From: CAXBBB01 sp963815505
GTDB taxonomy: Bacteria > Bacteroidota > Rhodothermia > Rhodothermales > BA12
NCBI GenBank assembly: GCA_963815505.1
Contig: CAWFGU010000020.1
Location: forward strand, 152,709 to 216,708
Reading direction: 5' to 3'
Length of the DNA stretch: 64,000 nucleotides
Position numbers and translations under genes: made by a program. The first letter of the stretch is position 1; every line of letters starts with the position of its first letter. The notes beneath the pieces are model-generated. The model saw only the letters and a list, made by a program, of their open reading frames with translations, was not told where the DNA came from and did not search any database. Below are positions 26,275 through 35,239 of the stretch, one piece after another.

Positions 26275-26429
26275 TATCGAGTTCGATTGGATGGTGACGA
26301 TCGAACGAGTGGATGGGCGAAAGGATTTGAACTCAGCGTATTCGTCAGGACACTGTTAGAATTGACGCACGCACACTTCATGCAGGCGTTTGCCGAACGC
26401 ATCGTCAGGCACAGGCGTCTCACGCTGCG

Positions 26430-27446
26430 ATGTCTCAGCCGCGCCGCCCCTCCGTTCTGCCATCCGCCCGGCTCCTCGTCGCTTTCCCGGTCGTGGCGCT
26501 GCTGCTGATCGGAGCCGTGCTGGCGACCGTCTGGTGGGGCGACGGCCTCTCGGCGCGTTGGGCCGACCGCGCCGCCGACCGCGAGGGCCGCGACACTGCC
26601 CGAACGCTCGTGACGCCCGGCGACCTGCTCGATTGGATCACCGAACACCCTGAACATGCTGGTTACGCTTCCGCACCGGACTCGCTTTTCGTCCACGCCG
26701 ACGCGCTCCGTCCGACTATTGGCGCATCGTTCGTCGCTTTGACCTACGCGGCCCTGCTCCACACGCGCACCGGACGGCTGGACACGTCAGCCCGCGTCTC
26801 CCCTCGCCTGATCGAACGCGCCGCTCTCGAACTGGTGAGAGCGAGGGACTCCGTCTCCGTTGGTGCTCTCGTTGCTCGCACTCGCTCCGGCGATGCTGCG
26901 GCTCACGATGCGCTGCTTGCGCTGCTGGAGAGGCGTGAGTTGACTTCCACTCTCTCCACTCTGATCGCCCCGCAATCCCAAACCGGGCTGCGCCTCGCGT
27001 GGCGCAATCACACCTTCACGACGCCGCCAGACACGCTCGCTCTGGCCTACGCGTCGATGTCTTCCGAGCAGTTGGGTGCTCAGATCGCGACGATGCGAAG
27101 CGGCTGGCTCCATGACGCCCAGTTTAGGAGCATGGAGCAAGCGTGGCGAGCCGAGCAGCCGCCGCTCCCACCCCGAGTCCACAGGGCGTTGCTGGCGGCG
27201 ACGCTGCCTCGCACGTCGGCCCGAGCGCTCGCCTCGATATTATCTCCCGGCGACACGCTCTGGTTCAGCGAACCCGGCTTCGTGCTGGCCGCCGCCTACT
27301 GCACCGACTTGCCTCGGGTCGTCGCACTCTCGGATGTGCCGCTGGGGCTGTGGCGCGCGCTGGACGCTTCTCGACTGCCGATGGAGTTGGTGCAGCATGG
27401 ATGCTCTGACGACGAGCGCGGTTCAGTCTCGTCTCGTGATGGCTAG
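26430..27446 (+). CDS. Membrane-anchored protein with degenerate beta-lactamase-like fold
   Basis: 338 residues. One N-terminal membrane segment (LLVAFPVVALLLIGAVLATV) precedes an exported domain. The order of elements resembles class A serine hydrolases. RPTIGASFVALTYAALLHTR stands where SxxK should be, with the Lys missing. VSVGALVARTRSGDAAAHDA, followed by LLALLERREL, stands where the S-D-N helix and following helices should be. No KTG motif follows. I infer a catalytically dead relative. I do not recognise a named family. It stands alone between two - strand genes. Confidence 0.55.
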   Translation: MSQPRRPSVLPSARLLVAFPVVALLLIGAVLATVWWGDGLSARWADRAADREGRDTARTLVTPGDLLDWITEHPEHAGYASAPDSLFVHADALRPTIGASFVALTYAALLHTRTGRLDTSARVSPRLIERAALELVRARDSVSVGALVARTRSGDAAAHDALLALLERRELTSTLSTLIAPQSQTGLRLAWRNHTFTTPPDTLALAYASMSSEQLGAQIATMRSGWLHDAQFRSMEQAWRAEQPPLPPRVHRALLAATLPRTSARALASILSPGDTLWFSEPGFVLAAAYCTDLPRVVALSDVPLGLWRALDASRLPMELVQHGCSDDERGSVSSRDG

Positions 27447-27481
27447 CTGCCGTCGACTCGCAGAACGCCAGCTTTACCGAC

Positions 27482-28486
27482 CTAGAGCCAGTCGTGGGCG
27501 CGGTACCATTCGATGGTTTCGGCAATGCCTTCGTCCAGGTCGACCGTCGGCGCGTAGCCGAACAGCTCGTGCGCGCGGGCGCTGCTACACGCCGTACATG
27601 CGTCCCGGATTTCCTGCGCCTTCTCGCGGTTGAGAGGTGGATACGTCCCAGACACCTTCCCCCACGCTTCGGCAGCGGCTCCGATGGGACCGACAAGGAA
27701 GCGCGGTAGGCGCACCGTGAGCAGGCGGCGGCCCAGCGCCTTGGCCGTCGCGTCGCGTATTTCGGCCCAGCTATACACACGCGGCGACCCCAGAAACAGC
27801 GTCTCGCCAACCGTGGCGTCACTTTCGGCGGCGGCGATCATGCCGCCAATCAAGTCGCGCACATGGACCAGACTCAAGACGGGCTTGAACGGATCGCCGA
27901 CGACGGGGCAGATGCCTTTGCTGCACGTCTGAAAAAACGTGTAGATATCTGCCTCGCGCGGACCGTAGACGGCGGGCGGGCGGATGACCGTGATCGGCAG
28001 CGCGTCGAAATAGCTCTCGGTCATCTGCTGCGGATCGGACAGCGCCTGCTCCATCCGCATTTTAGAAGCGCCGTAGCGCGAGATCGGACGAAACGGCGAG
28101 GCTTCGACGGCGACCGGTGGATTGCCTTCGCACGTTCCGACGGCAGCCAGGCTGCTCGTCACCAGCACGCGCTTTACGTCTGGCGCATTGCCTTTGACGG
28201 CTCCGAGCAGATTGAGCGTCGCCCGCACATTTCCGGCCTCGAATGCCTCGTCGTCCTGCGCCCGCGTCACGCCTGCCAGATGATACACGTAATCGACACC
28301 TGCAACCGCTTCCCACAACACGCCGATGTCGCTCAAACTCCCCTTGACGATCTCTACGTCGATGCCTTCGAGCCATTTCGCCTCACCTCGCACCAGCGCT
28401 CGAACCGTGTACCCGCGCGCAACCAATGCTTCGGCCAGATGACTGCCGATGAAGCCCGTCCCACCGGTGAGAAATACAGTCGCCAT
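27482..28486 (-). CDS. NAD-dependent epimerase/dehydratase (extended SDR, DFR-like)
   Basis: 334 residues. MATVFLTGGTGFIGSHLAEA is the Rossmann fingerprint. YHLAGVTRAQDDEAFEAGNV, the catalytic ISRYGASKMRMEQAL (Tyr/Lys present) and VIRPPAVYGPREADIYTFF follow in the order of extended SDRs related to dihydroflavonol-4-reductases and 3-beta-HSDs. The C-terminal part (IRDACTACSSARAHELFGYA) is the substrate domain. Substrate unknown. It lies downstream of the DUF4332 gene but behind a terminator hairpin, so it probably has its own promoter. Confidence 0.87.
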   Translation of the reverse strand: MATVFLTGGTGFIGSHLAEALVARGYTVRALVRGEAKWLEGIDVEIVKGSLSDIGVLWEAVAGVDYVYHLAGVTRAQDDEAFEAGNVRATLNLLGAVKGNAPDVKRVLVTSSLAAVGTCEGNPPVAVEASPFRPISRYGASKMRMEQALSDPQQMTESYFDALPITVIRPPAVYGPREADIYTFFQTCSKGICPVVGDPFKPVLSLVHVRDLIGGMIAAAESDATVGETLFLGSPRVYSWAEIRDATAKALGRRLLTVRLPRFLVGPIGAAAEAWGKVSGTYPPLNREKAQEIRDACTACSSARAHELFGYAPTVDLDEGIAETIEWYRAHDWL

Positions 28487-28575
28487 CGCGCGAAGAGAGA
28501 AAAGTGAATGGGCAAAATACCACTACCTCGCAAGGACGCCTCTCAGGCCGCTCGACCGCCCTACCCGACGCGGAA

Positions 28576-28607
28576 AAGCCTGCCAGGTGCGGAGACCTGG
28601 CAGGCTT
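28576..28607 (-). terminator. Rho-independent terminator after the DUF4332 gene
   Basis: Perfect 13-bp arms AAGCCTGCCAGGT and ACCTGGCAGGCTT around GCGGAG. On the - strand the stem is followed by TTTTCC. It begins about 26 bases past the DUF4332 stop. Confidence 0.85.
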
Positions 28608-28633
28608 GGGCCGGAAGAATAGGTTCGGCGGCG

Positions 28634-29038
28634 TCAGTGCGTGACGGCTTTCTCTATCGTCTTGGCCTGCGCGATGAAGTCTTGCACTTGGCTCAGCGCC
28701 GACACGCGGCGGACGAGCTTCTTCTCCTCGTTGGCCGTCACCATCGCGGCGTGCAGGTTCTGGGCGTTGCGCGTCGCCAGTTCGGGCACGCTGTCGACGC
28801 CCGCTGCTTCGAGCAACTCGGACGTTTCGCTGCCGATGCCTTTAATGCGCATCAGGTCGGCGTGGTTGACGAAGCGGAGCATGCGTCCAGCGTCGAGGCC
28901 TAAGACCTCAGCCATGACCTCGCGGCCTTTCTTGGTGCCAGCTTTGGAGAGCAGGTCGTCCGTCGTCTTGACGCCCGCGTCGCGCATTTTCTGTCCGATG
29001 ACGGGGCCGACGCCCTCGATTTCTTCGATGTTAGCCAT
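28634..29038 (-). CDS. DUF4332/helix-hairpin-helix domain protein
   Basis: 134 residues. MANIEEIEGVGPVIGQKMRD and LMRIKGIGSETSELLEAAGV are two helix-hairpin-helix motifs (I-x-G-[VI]-G). Around them are the helical blocks typical of DUF4332, such as VDSVPELATRNAQNLHAAMV followed by TANEEKKLVRRVSALSQVQD. These proteins are common in Bacteroidota and cyanobacteria; DNA binding is suggested by the HhH motifs but not established. The gene lies 74 bases downstream of rlmD on the same strand and is followed by a strong terminator. Confidence 0.82.
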   Translation of the reverse strand: MANIEEIEGVGPVIGQKMRDAGVKTTDDLLSKAGTKKGREVMAEVLGLDAGRMLRFVNHADLMRIKGIGSETSELLEAAGVDSVPELATRNAQNLHAAMVTANEEKKLVRRVSALSQVQDFIAQAKTIEKAVTH

Positions 29039-29112
29039 GAGTTGGTGAAGCGATGAGGTGAAGAGGAATCAAAAGATACACGACGGTCCGACGATCCCGA
29101 TTGCACGGATGC

Positions 29113-30510
29113 CTACTTCCGTCGCAGGGTCATCACGTTCTCGACGTGTGCCGTATGCGGAAACATGTCGACTGGCTGTACGCGCTCGACTGTATACGTG
29201 TCGAGTAGTCCGGCCAGGTCGCGCGCCTGCGAGCGCGGGTTGCAGCTGACGTAGACCAGCCGTTCGGGGGCCAGCTCGGCAATCTGTTTGACCACTTTCG
29301 GGTGCATTCCGGCACGCGGCGGATCGACGATGAGCACGTCGGGCGTGCCGTGCGTCTGAACGAACTCGGGCGTGAACAGCTTGAGCATGTCGCCTGCGAC
29401 GAACGTGGTGTTCGAGATGCCGTTGCGCTCGGCGTTCGCCTTGGCGTTCGCGACGGCCTCGGGCACCAACTCGACACCGACGACGTGCTTGACGTGCGGA
29501 GCGCAGAACAATGAAATCGTGCCGGCTCCGCAGTAGAGGTCGTAGAGCAGATCATCCGGCCCCAGCCCGGCCGCTTCGCGCGCCGCTGTGTAGAGCACTT
29601 CGGCACCCTTGGTATTCGTCTGAAAGAACGCGTGCGGGTCGATCTCGAACGTCAGCCCGCCGATGCGGTCGTGCAGCAAGCCCGGCCCGTAGACCGTCCG
29701 CGTCTCCTCGCCGATCGACGTCTGACCCAACCCGGTGTGAATCGTGTTAACCAGAGTCGTTACTTCGGGGCAATCGGCCTGGAGGATCGTTGCGAGCTGC
29801 TCCATCCGCGTATGGACGAAGCCGTTGGTAACGAGGTTGACGAGCGTTTCGCCAGTATGTACGCCCTGCCGTATGACCAAGTGGCGCAAGAAGCCCTCGT
29901 GCGTATGGACGTTCCAAGGCTGCCAGCTCTCCCATTTCGCCAACTGCCGCACACGGTTGACGATGCGCACGCTGAGTTCGGACTGCAGGTGGCATTCGTG
30001 CAGGTCAACGACCTTGCCATAGAAACCTGCCGGGTGCAGCCCTAGCCCAAATTCGCGGTCGAACGACGTGTCGCTGCCGATCTCGTCCTGAGTCAGCCAG
30101 CGTTCGGCTGAAAACGAGAACTCCATCTTGTTGCGGTAGAAATAAACGTCCGGCGACGGCAATGTCGGCTCAACGACCACGTCTGTCAGGCCAGCCTCGT
30201 AGCGCAGCGCCCCCCGGACGCTCTCACGCTTGGCCTCGAGCTGCGCCGCGTAGTCGACGTGCTGCCACTTGCACCCGCCGCACACTCCGAAGTATGCGCA
30301 GCGTGGCTCGACACGGAGCGGCGATGGCTCTATGACCTCTAGGATGCGGGCTTCGGCGTGCTTGCGCTTTTTCTTGAACACCTGCGCGCGCACGCGATCG
30401 CCCGGCACGGCGCCACCCACGAACACGACGTAGCCGTCGACGCGGGCCAGGCTCTTGCCTTTGTCGGCGAAGGATTCGATGGTGAGTTCGAGTTCGTCTC
30501 CTCGTTTCAT
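29113..30510 (-). CDS. rlmD: 23S rRNA (uracil-5-)-methyltransferase RlmD
   Basis: 465 residues. An N-terminal TRAM domain (about 1-60, IESFADKGKSLARVDGYVVF) is followed by an iron-sulfur cysteine set: C71 and CGGC ending at C77/C80, plus C173 in DLHECHL. The methyltransferase part has YDLYCGAGTISLFCA for SAM binding, VDPPRAGMHPKVV, and the catalytic Cys in VYVSCNPRSQARDL. It methylates a uracil C5 in 23S rRNA. RlmD, RlmC and TrmA are hard to separate without phylogeny, but the four-Cys cluster excludes TrmA. Confidence 0.9.
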   Translation of the reverse strand: MKRGDELELTIESFADKGKSLARVDGYVVFVGGAVPGDRVRAQVFKKKRKHAEARILEVIEPSPLRVEPRCAYFGVCGGCKWQHVDYAAQLEAKRESVRGALRYEAGLTDVVVEPTLPSPDVYFYRNKMEFSFSAERWLTQDEIGSDTSFDREFGLGLHPAGFYGKVVDLHECHLQSELSVRIVNRVRQLAKWESWQPWNVHTHEGFLRHLVIRQGVHTGETLVNLVTNGFVHTRMEQLATILQADCPEVTTLVNTIHTGLGQTSIGEETRTVYGPGLLHDRIGGLTFEIDPHAFFQTNTKGAEVLYTAAREAAGLGPDDLLYDLYCGAGTISLFCAPHVKHVVGVELVPEAVANAKANAERNGISNTTFVAGDMLKLFTPEFVQTHGTPDVLIVDPPRAGMHPKVVKQIAELAPERLVYVSCNPRSQARDLAGLLDTYTVERVQPVDMFPHTAHVENVMTLRRK

Positions 30511-30533
30511 AGGTCGTGTCGGTAGAAAGGAAA

Positions 30534-30563
30534 ACGGCCCGGCAGCGCAGTGCTGCGGGCCGT
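30534..30563 (-). terminator. Rho-independent terminator after the DUF2795 gene
   Basis: Near-perfect stem, ACGGCCCGGCAGC against GCTGCGGGCCGT with one bulged base. On the - strand it is followed by TTTTCC. It sits between the small DUF2795 gene and rlmD, so rlmD is probably transcribed separately. Confidence 0.8.
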
Positions 30564-30588
30564 CGAATGGGTGTCGGCGAGGGGTGGT

Positions 30589-30813
30589 TTAGCTGTCCTC
30601 TTCGTCGAACATGAAGTCGTCGTTGCCGATCGGATAGTCGGGCCAGACTTCGATGATGTTTTCGTACGGCTCGCCGTCGTCTTCGATGGCTTCGAGGTTC
30701 TCGGTCAGTTCGATGGGCGCTCCGGTGCGGTCGACGTATTCGAGGAGTTCCTCTTTGGTGGCGGGCCAGGGCGCATCTTCGAGATACGAGGCAAGCTCAA
30801 GCGTCCAGTACAT
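30589..30813 (-). CDS. Small acidic DUF2795-type protein
   Basis: 74 residues starting MYWTLELASYLEDAPWPATK, ending DDFMFDEEDS. This opening and the pattern LLEYVDRTGAPIELTENLEA, then IEDDGEPYENIIEVWPDYP, is strongly conserved in small DUF2795 proteins of Bacteroidota and relatives. Strongly acidic, single domain, cytoplasmic. Function unknown. I chose ATG 30813 because a longer upstream frame has no conserved content and overlaps likely promoter sequence. A hairpin terminator follows the stop. Confidence 0.87.
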   Translation of the reverse strand: MYWTLELASYLEDAPWPATKEELLEYVDRTGAPIELTENLEAIEDDGEPYENIIEVWPDYPIGNDDFMFDEEDS

Positions 30814-30946
30814 ACAAAAAAAGGGCGTGGGGTAGATGGAGCGGGACGATAGGACATCCCACGCTCCAGCGCAACCCTTTTCTGTGACGTTCACGCACCG
30901 ACGCCTTTCGAGCGTCCGATCTGCTTGGTCAGACGCTCGGGCGAGG

Positions 30947-31927
30947 TCAGTGCAGCGACAGCGGCGAGACAGCCTGCTCGCTCTCGGCGACGAGGGCGCG
31001 GTATGCCTGCGGAGCCATGCTCGGGGCCATGAGCTCAATCGGGTTGACGGCAGACCCATCGGTCAGGTTGTGCACTTCGTAGTGCAGGTGGGGGCCAGTC
31101 GAGCGGCCCGTACTGCCGACCGATCCGATGCGATCGCCGCGTGAGATACGCTGCCCGACCCGGAGGCCCGGCGCAAACGCCGACATGTGGGCGTACAGCG
31201 TTTTGTAGCCGCTGGCGGCGTGGGTGACCTCGACGAAGTTACCGAATGTGCTGCTCACCTCGACCTTGGTCACGACACCATCGCCCGAGACGTAGATCGG
31301 AGTGCCGATGCGCGCCACGATATCGAGGCCCCTGTGCATCTTGCTGACCCGCAGAATCGGGTGGCGGCGCATACCGTAGCCCGAGATGATCGAGCCGGAA
31401 ACGGGTTTGAGGACGGGAAGCTCGGCGAGTTCGACGGCCCGTTCGGTCGCCATCCGCGTCAGGTCCTGGTACGATTCGCGCTGCTGACCGATCTGGCGCT
31501 CGAGGGCATCCATCATGTGAGCGGACGAACGCAGAAGGTCACCGGTCTCGAAGCGCCCAAAATCGGCGTACTCGTCAACGCCACCGACGCCCATCTGGCG
31601 CACGTCGTCCGAGATCGGATCGGCGTTGAGAAGCGAGCGGTAGACCTCTTCGTCCGTTCGAGCGAGTCCGGCGAGTTGCCCTTGGAAGCGCTCGAGGCTC
31701 ACGTGGGCGAGCGACAGTTGGTCGCGGAGGGCGTTGCGCTCGGAAGCGAGAGCGCGCTCCTGCGGTGTAAGCGTCAACTGATCGAGCCCGAGCGTCATGC
31801 CGCCGGCGAGTACGAGGGCGAGAACCAATACGACGGTGCCGCGAATGGCGAGTTGACTCTTGCGCGGCTGCACCTCTACATAGGTGCAGTTCTGGTGGTC
31901 GTAGTAGTAGTACTGATTGCGGGGCAT
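30947..31927 (-). CDS. Membrane-anchored M23 family metallopeptidase (LytM/peptidoglycan endopeptidase)
   Basis: 326 residues from ATG 31927. The N terminus MPRNQYYYYDHQNCTYVEVQ is the tyrosine-rich stub typical of this Bacteroidota M23 group. One membrane segment follows (about 31-50) and a coiled-coil region lies at about 60-190. The LytM domain has MHRGLDIVARIGTPIYVSGD and the metal-binding GPHLHYEVHN (H-x-H), with the zinc ligand His in MHRGLDI. It is expected to cleave peptide cross-links or to act as an amidase activator. A partner for wall remodelling during flagellar rod passage is possible but unproven. Confidence 0.9.
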   Translation of the reverse strand: MPRNQYYYYDHQNCTYVEVQPRKSQLAIRGTVVLVLALVLAGGMTLGLDQLTLTPQERALASERNALRDQLSLAHVSLERFQGQLAGLARTDEEVYRSLLNADPISDDVRQMGVGGVDEYADFGRFETGDLLRSSAHMMDALERQIGQQRESYQDLTRMATERAVELAELPVLKPVSGSIISGYGMRRHPILRVSKMHRGLDIVARIGTPIYVSGDGVVTKVEVSSTFGNFVEVTHAASGYKTLYAHMSAFAPGLRVGQRISRGDRIGSVGSTGRSTGPHLHYEVHNLTDGSAVNPIELMAPSMAPQAYRALVAESEQAVSPLSLH

Positions 31928-32165
31928 ATAAGAGGTGGTGGGAAGTGGGGCGGCGGGGATGGCCGGTTCGCTACGCACCTGACAGAGAATGGGAGTCCAC
32001 TCCCTGGCAGAAGCGTGGGCGTAACGCTCACGTAGCAAAGATAGCAGGTAACAGGCACTCAGGACAACCTTTGGTGAAGATTAGCAAACTCCACGCCGGG
32101 ATTCTACACCATGGCGCATACGAACATTGAGATGCACATATCTTGCGTGCGTCTTTCCGCTGCAT

Positions 32166-33170
32166 TTACTCCACGTCCTGCTCGAAATACTCCGTTGCGC
32201 GCAGCGTGTGTCCCTTTGGACCCTTCATCTTTTTCTTCAACCGTTTGGCGAATACGTCGGCTGGGTTATACCCGTAGTGACGTAATAGGTAGTTCATAGC
32301 GATGACCTCGCAGATGACGGTGATATTCTTTCCGGGCGTGACGGGAAGCCGAACCAGCGGGAGATCGACGCCGATCACATCGCGGTGCTCTTCGATCATG
32401 TCGACGCGCGTATAGTCCTCCTCGGGGTCCCAGAGTTGTAGGTTGACGATTAGTTCGATGCGTTTCTGGAACCGGATCGCGCGAATGCCGAACATCGCCC
32501 GCACGTCGATCAGGCCCAGGCCACGGATCTCCATGAAGTGCTGAACCAAATCGGTCCCCGCCCCCATCACGATGTCGTGCTTGCGCGTAGCGACAACGAC
32601 ATCGTCGGCGACCAGTCGGTGTCCGCGTTCCACCAGATCGAGCGCGACTTCGCTCTTTCCGATGCCTGCCTTGCCTTGGAGCAACACGCCAACACCGTAT
32701 ACATCGACGAGCGAGCCGTGGAGCGACACCTGACGAGCAAACTGGTCTTCGAGGAAGTTGGCCGCCTTGGTCAGGAAGCGCGTCGTCGTGACGGGCGTGC
32801 GGAAGACAGGCAACGAGCGGGCCGAGGCTTGCGCCATCTGCGCATCGGGTAGTGTATTGTCGGCAGTCAGGATGAGGCAGGGCATCGAATGCGAGATCAG
32901 CCGCTCGAACGCCTCGCGGCGCTGCTCCTCGGGCATTGCGAGTAGAAAGCGCGTTTCCGTATTGCCCAGCACCTGCAAGCGCTGCGGCTGGAAATGCTCT
33001 TCGTAGCCCGCCATCACCAATCCGGGGCGGTGGATGTGCCGCTCGACGATGGCGCGCTCCTCGAGGGGCACGTCGTTGAGCAGCGTCAGCGGCACACCGA
33101 CGCGCGTGCGCATGATCTCGGCCCAGAAGGCGAGCGGAATGCGCTCGCGCTGGATGATGGAGTTGGGCAT
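32166..33170 (-). CDS. hprK: HPr(Ser) kinase/phosphorylase
   Basis: 334 residues. The N-terminal DUF/MurF-like domain (1-130) precedes the kinase core: HGSLVDVYGVGVLLQGKAGI with the P-loop GKAGIGKS at 166-173, VADDVV, the HprK signature FMEIRGLGLIDVRAMFGIRA, and the C-terminal region VPLVRLPVTPGKNITVICEV followed by IAMNYLLRHYGYNPADVFAK. It phosphorylates HPr on Ser46 and reverses this. In many non-Firmicutes it works with an incomplete PTS in regulation rather than in sugar uptake. No ptsH is visible in this window. Confidence 0.93.
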   Translation of the reverse strand: MPNSIIQRERIPLAFWAEIMRTRVGVPLTLLNDVPLEERAIVERHIHRPGLVMAGYEEHFQPQRLQVLGNTETRFLLAMPEEQRREAFERLISHSMPCLILTADNTLPDAQMAQASARSLPVFRTPVTTTRFLTKAANFLEDQFARQVSLHGSLVDVYGVGVLLQGKAGIGKSEVALDLVERGHRLVADDVVVATRKHDIVMGAGTDLVQHFMEIRGLGLIDVRAMFGIRAIRFQKRIELIVNLQLWDPEEDYTRVDMIEEHRDVIGVDLPLVRLPVTPGKNITVICEVIAMNYLLRHYGYNPADVFAKRLKKKMKGPKGHTLRATEYFEQDVE

Positions 33171-33365
33171 ACGGTAGGGCGCGGGTTGGGGGGAGCGTCA
33201 AACTAGCGCACGCCCCGGTTCGCTAGGACAAAGGCGACAAAGTGCGGAAGCTGCCGACCCGGCTGACGCACGTGGTTATCTCTCTGCCACCTCTCCGTCA
33301 CCTCGGATGCCTTGGCACCGGACCGGGGGGCGTACGCTCCCGCTCCAAAGCGCACCGGCGCGTCG

Positions 33366-34664
33366 CTAGACCTGAATGCGCGCGCTCTTACGCCACGATT
33401 TCAGGTGCGGCACGAGATCGTCCAGTGCCACATCGCGGAGTTTGCCTTTGCGGTTCTGGAATCGAATGGCGCCCCAGCCGACCGGCTTGACTGGTGTGAG
33501 GACTTCGCCGCCAACGACCAGCCGGTCGCCGCGTAGGGCGTGGACGAGGACTTGCTCATAGCGCGAGCGCCGGACCGTGCGAGGAGCGAACAGGCTTTCC
33601 CACTTACACGCGCGGCCCACATCGTCGTAGGCGGCGGGGCGTTCGTCGAGGTCGAGCAAAGCGGGGGTTTCGCCGGTCATGATGCCGGTCAGCAGGCGCG
33701 TCGCAAACGGCCCAGCGATCTCACGAATCGGCGTTAGGAACGTCTCGTAGATCCGGCGCGCGGCATCGCGCAGACTGGCAGGCTGGACGCCCGTCGGCGT
33801 GTGGACGCGCCATTTTACGTCATTCGGATGCGTCTCGAACGGATCACCACCTGCGTAGGACGTTTTGTGCGCCAGCCACCCCTTGCGTGACGTGTGCGGC
33901 TTGGGCGTTAGTCCGTCGATGACCGGTATGCCGTTTTCGGCCAGCGCAGCCTCGGCGTACGACGGCCAGTTCATCACGGCGCGCGCGATACCCGTCACCA
34001 GCGCCGTCGTCGCGATCGACAGCGCGGGTGACGGCGAGAAGTCGACGGTTAGCTCGATGCGGTTTCCACGTGGGCGCACGCCGACACCCGTGCTCTTGCG
34101 GTTCGACGCGACCAGCATGACCGGAGCGGGAAGAATGTGAACGAGCAGCCACGCCAACTCTTCGACCGTCCCCGCCTCGCTCTGCTCGAACGACAGGTTG
34201 TAGTGTGCCGAAAAGCCGACCAGTTTGACCGTGTTGCCGGTTTTGCGCTCCCAATCGTCCAGTCCACTGCGCAGATCGGCGATGCCTTCCCACAGGATGC
34301 GTCCGGCACGCTCGGCGCAGCGGTATTCGACCTCGACCGGCGGCGTGGCCACTTCGATGACACCTGTGTCGAAATAGACGGCGGCTCCGCCCGGCAGGTG
34401 ATACGACGTGCCCTCGCGGTGAACTAGGTCGTTACCCAGAAATGCGCGCGGGTCGCCGAACACGTCTTCGGGACGGCGTTTGTGGCCGTTGACGAGCAAC
34501 TCGAACTCGGCTTCGAGCCCGATGGCCGACATGCCCAGACCGCGCAGTGCGCGCGCCGGCTTACCGACTGCTAGCTTGTCGACGTAATTGAGCGGGCCGA
34601 TGGGCCGGATGGGCTTGTCCGGCTGCGCGGATGGCGAGGCGAGGGGCAGGAAGGGAATACTCAC
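33366..34664 (-). CDS. Glutamine-synthetase/GCS2-fold carboxylate-amine ligase-like protein
   Basis: 432 residues. MSAIGLEAEFELLVNGHKRR (about 45-64) matches the opening metal-binding strand of the glutamate-cysteine-ligase/glutamine-synthetase fold. VYFDTGVIEVATPPVEVEYR (E near 110), VKLVGFSAHYNLSFEQSE (His site) and RPRGNRIELTVDFS (Arg/Glu) continue the same order of active-site strands. Such enzymes form amide bonds between a carboxylate and an amine using ATP; the substrate is unknown. The stop region lies next to hprK, and the start overlaps the M15-like gene by four bases (ATGA), so the two are coupled. Confidence 0.6.
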   Translation of the reverse strand: MSIPFLPLASPSAQPDKPIRPIGPLNYVDKLAVGKPARALRGLGMSAIGLEAEFELLVNGHKRRPEDVFGDPRAFLGNDLVHREGTSYHLPGGAAVYFDTGVIEVATPPVEVEYRCAERAGRILWEGIADLRSGLDDWERKTGNTVKLVGFSAHYNLSFEQSEAGTVEELAWLLVHILPAPVMLVASNRKSTGVGVRPRGNRIELTVDFSPSPALSIATTALVTGIARAVMNWPSYAEAALAENGIPVIDGLTPKPHTSRKGWLAHKTSYAGGDPFETHPNDVKWRVHTPTGVQPASLRDAARRIYETFLTPIREIAGPFATRLLTGIMTGETPALLDLDERPAAYDDVGRACKWESLFAPRTVRRSRYEQVLVHALRGDRLVVGGEVLTPVKPVGWGAIRFQNRKGKLRDVALDDLVPHLKSWRKSARIQV

Positions 34665-35239
34665 AGGTCGGGTACGGCAGCGGATGGTGGGACGAGCGCG
34701 AGGCGGCCCAGCGTCAGGTGAAGGTGGTCGTCGTTAGGCGAAGGCGGACGGACCGTGATGCCCGGCAGCGTCTTTTGAATCGCGTCGCGGTAGCGGTTGA
34801 GCGTCTCAGACGAGTCGAGGAAGTCGTCGCCGATCCTGTAGAGGTCGACGGCTGTGCCCCAGGCGTGCGCCTCGGTTTGCCGGAATCCCTGGTGCGCCGG
34901 GGAACGGTAGCCGCCGTTCGCCATCACGTGGACGTACGTCTCGACCTTCTGCCTGAGCAGCGCCAGGTGGGCAGCCGTGACCGTCACGGCCAGCGGCACG
35001 TAACGCGGAAACTGCCGCACGCGCGGATGCTCACGCAGGTCGACGTTGAGGAACTCGTACAGCCCGAAGCCCGGAGCCAGATCGGTCTTGCGCGCGACCT
35101 CCCAGCTGTCGACGCGGTAGAAAAAGCGCGGCAGCCGGGCGCGGCTGTTGCCCTCGCCTAGGAGCGCACCGGGACGAAGCAGCTGATGGAGATCGTCCGG
35201 CAGATCCTGTCCGTCGACGATGGGGAGCAGGTTAGACAT
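34661..35239 (-). CDS. M15-like D,D-/L,D-peptidase domain protein
   Basis: 192 residues from ATG 35239. The zinc-site pattern is present: EAHAWGTAVDLYRIG gives H125 and D132, and DDHLHLTLGR gives H172/H174, matching the H-x6-D then H-x-H arrangement of peptidase M15/VanY-type hydrolases. NGGYRSPAHQGFR at 109-121 is the substrate-side loop of the same fold. No signal peptide is visible, which is unusual for a wall-acting peptidase. The stop overlaps the ligase gene start and its own start overlaps the serine hydrolase gene. Confidence 0.65.
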   Translation of the reverse strand: MSNLLPIVDGQDLPDDLHQLLRPGALLGEGNSRARLPRFFYRVDSWEVARKTDLAPGFGLYEFLNVDLREHPRVRQFPRYVPLAVTVTAAHLALLRQKVETYVHVMANGGYRSPAHQGFRQTEAHAWGTAVDLYRIGDDFLDSSETLNRYRDAIQKTLPGITVRPPSPNDDHLHLTLGRLALVPPSAAVPDL

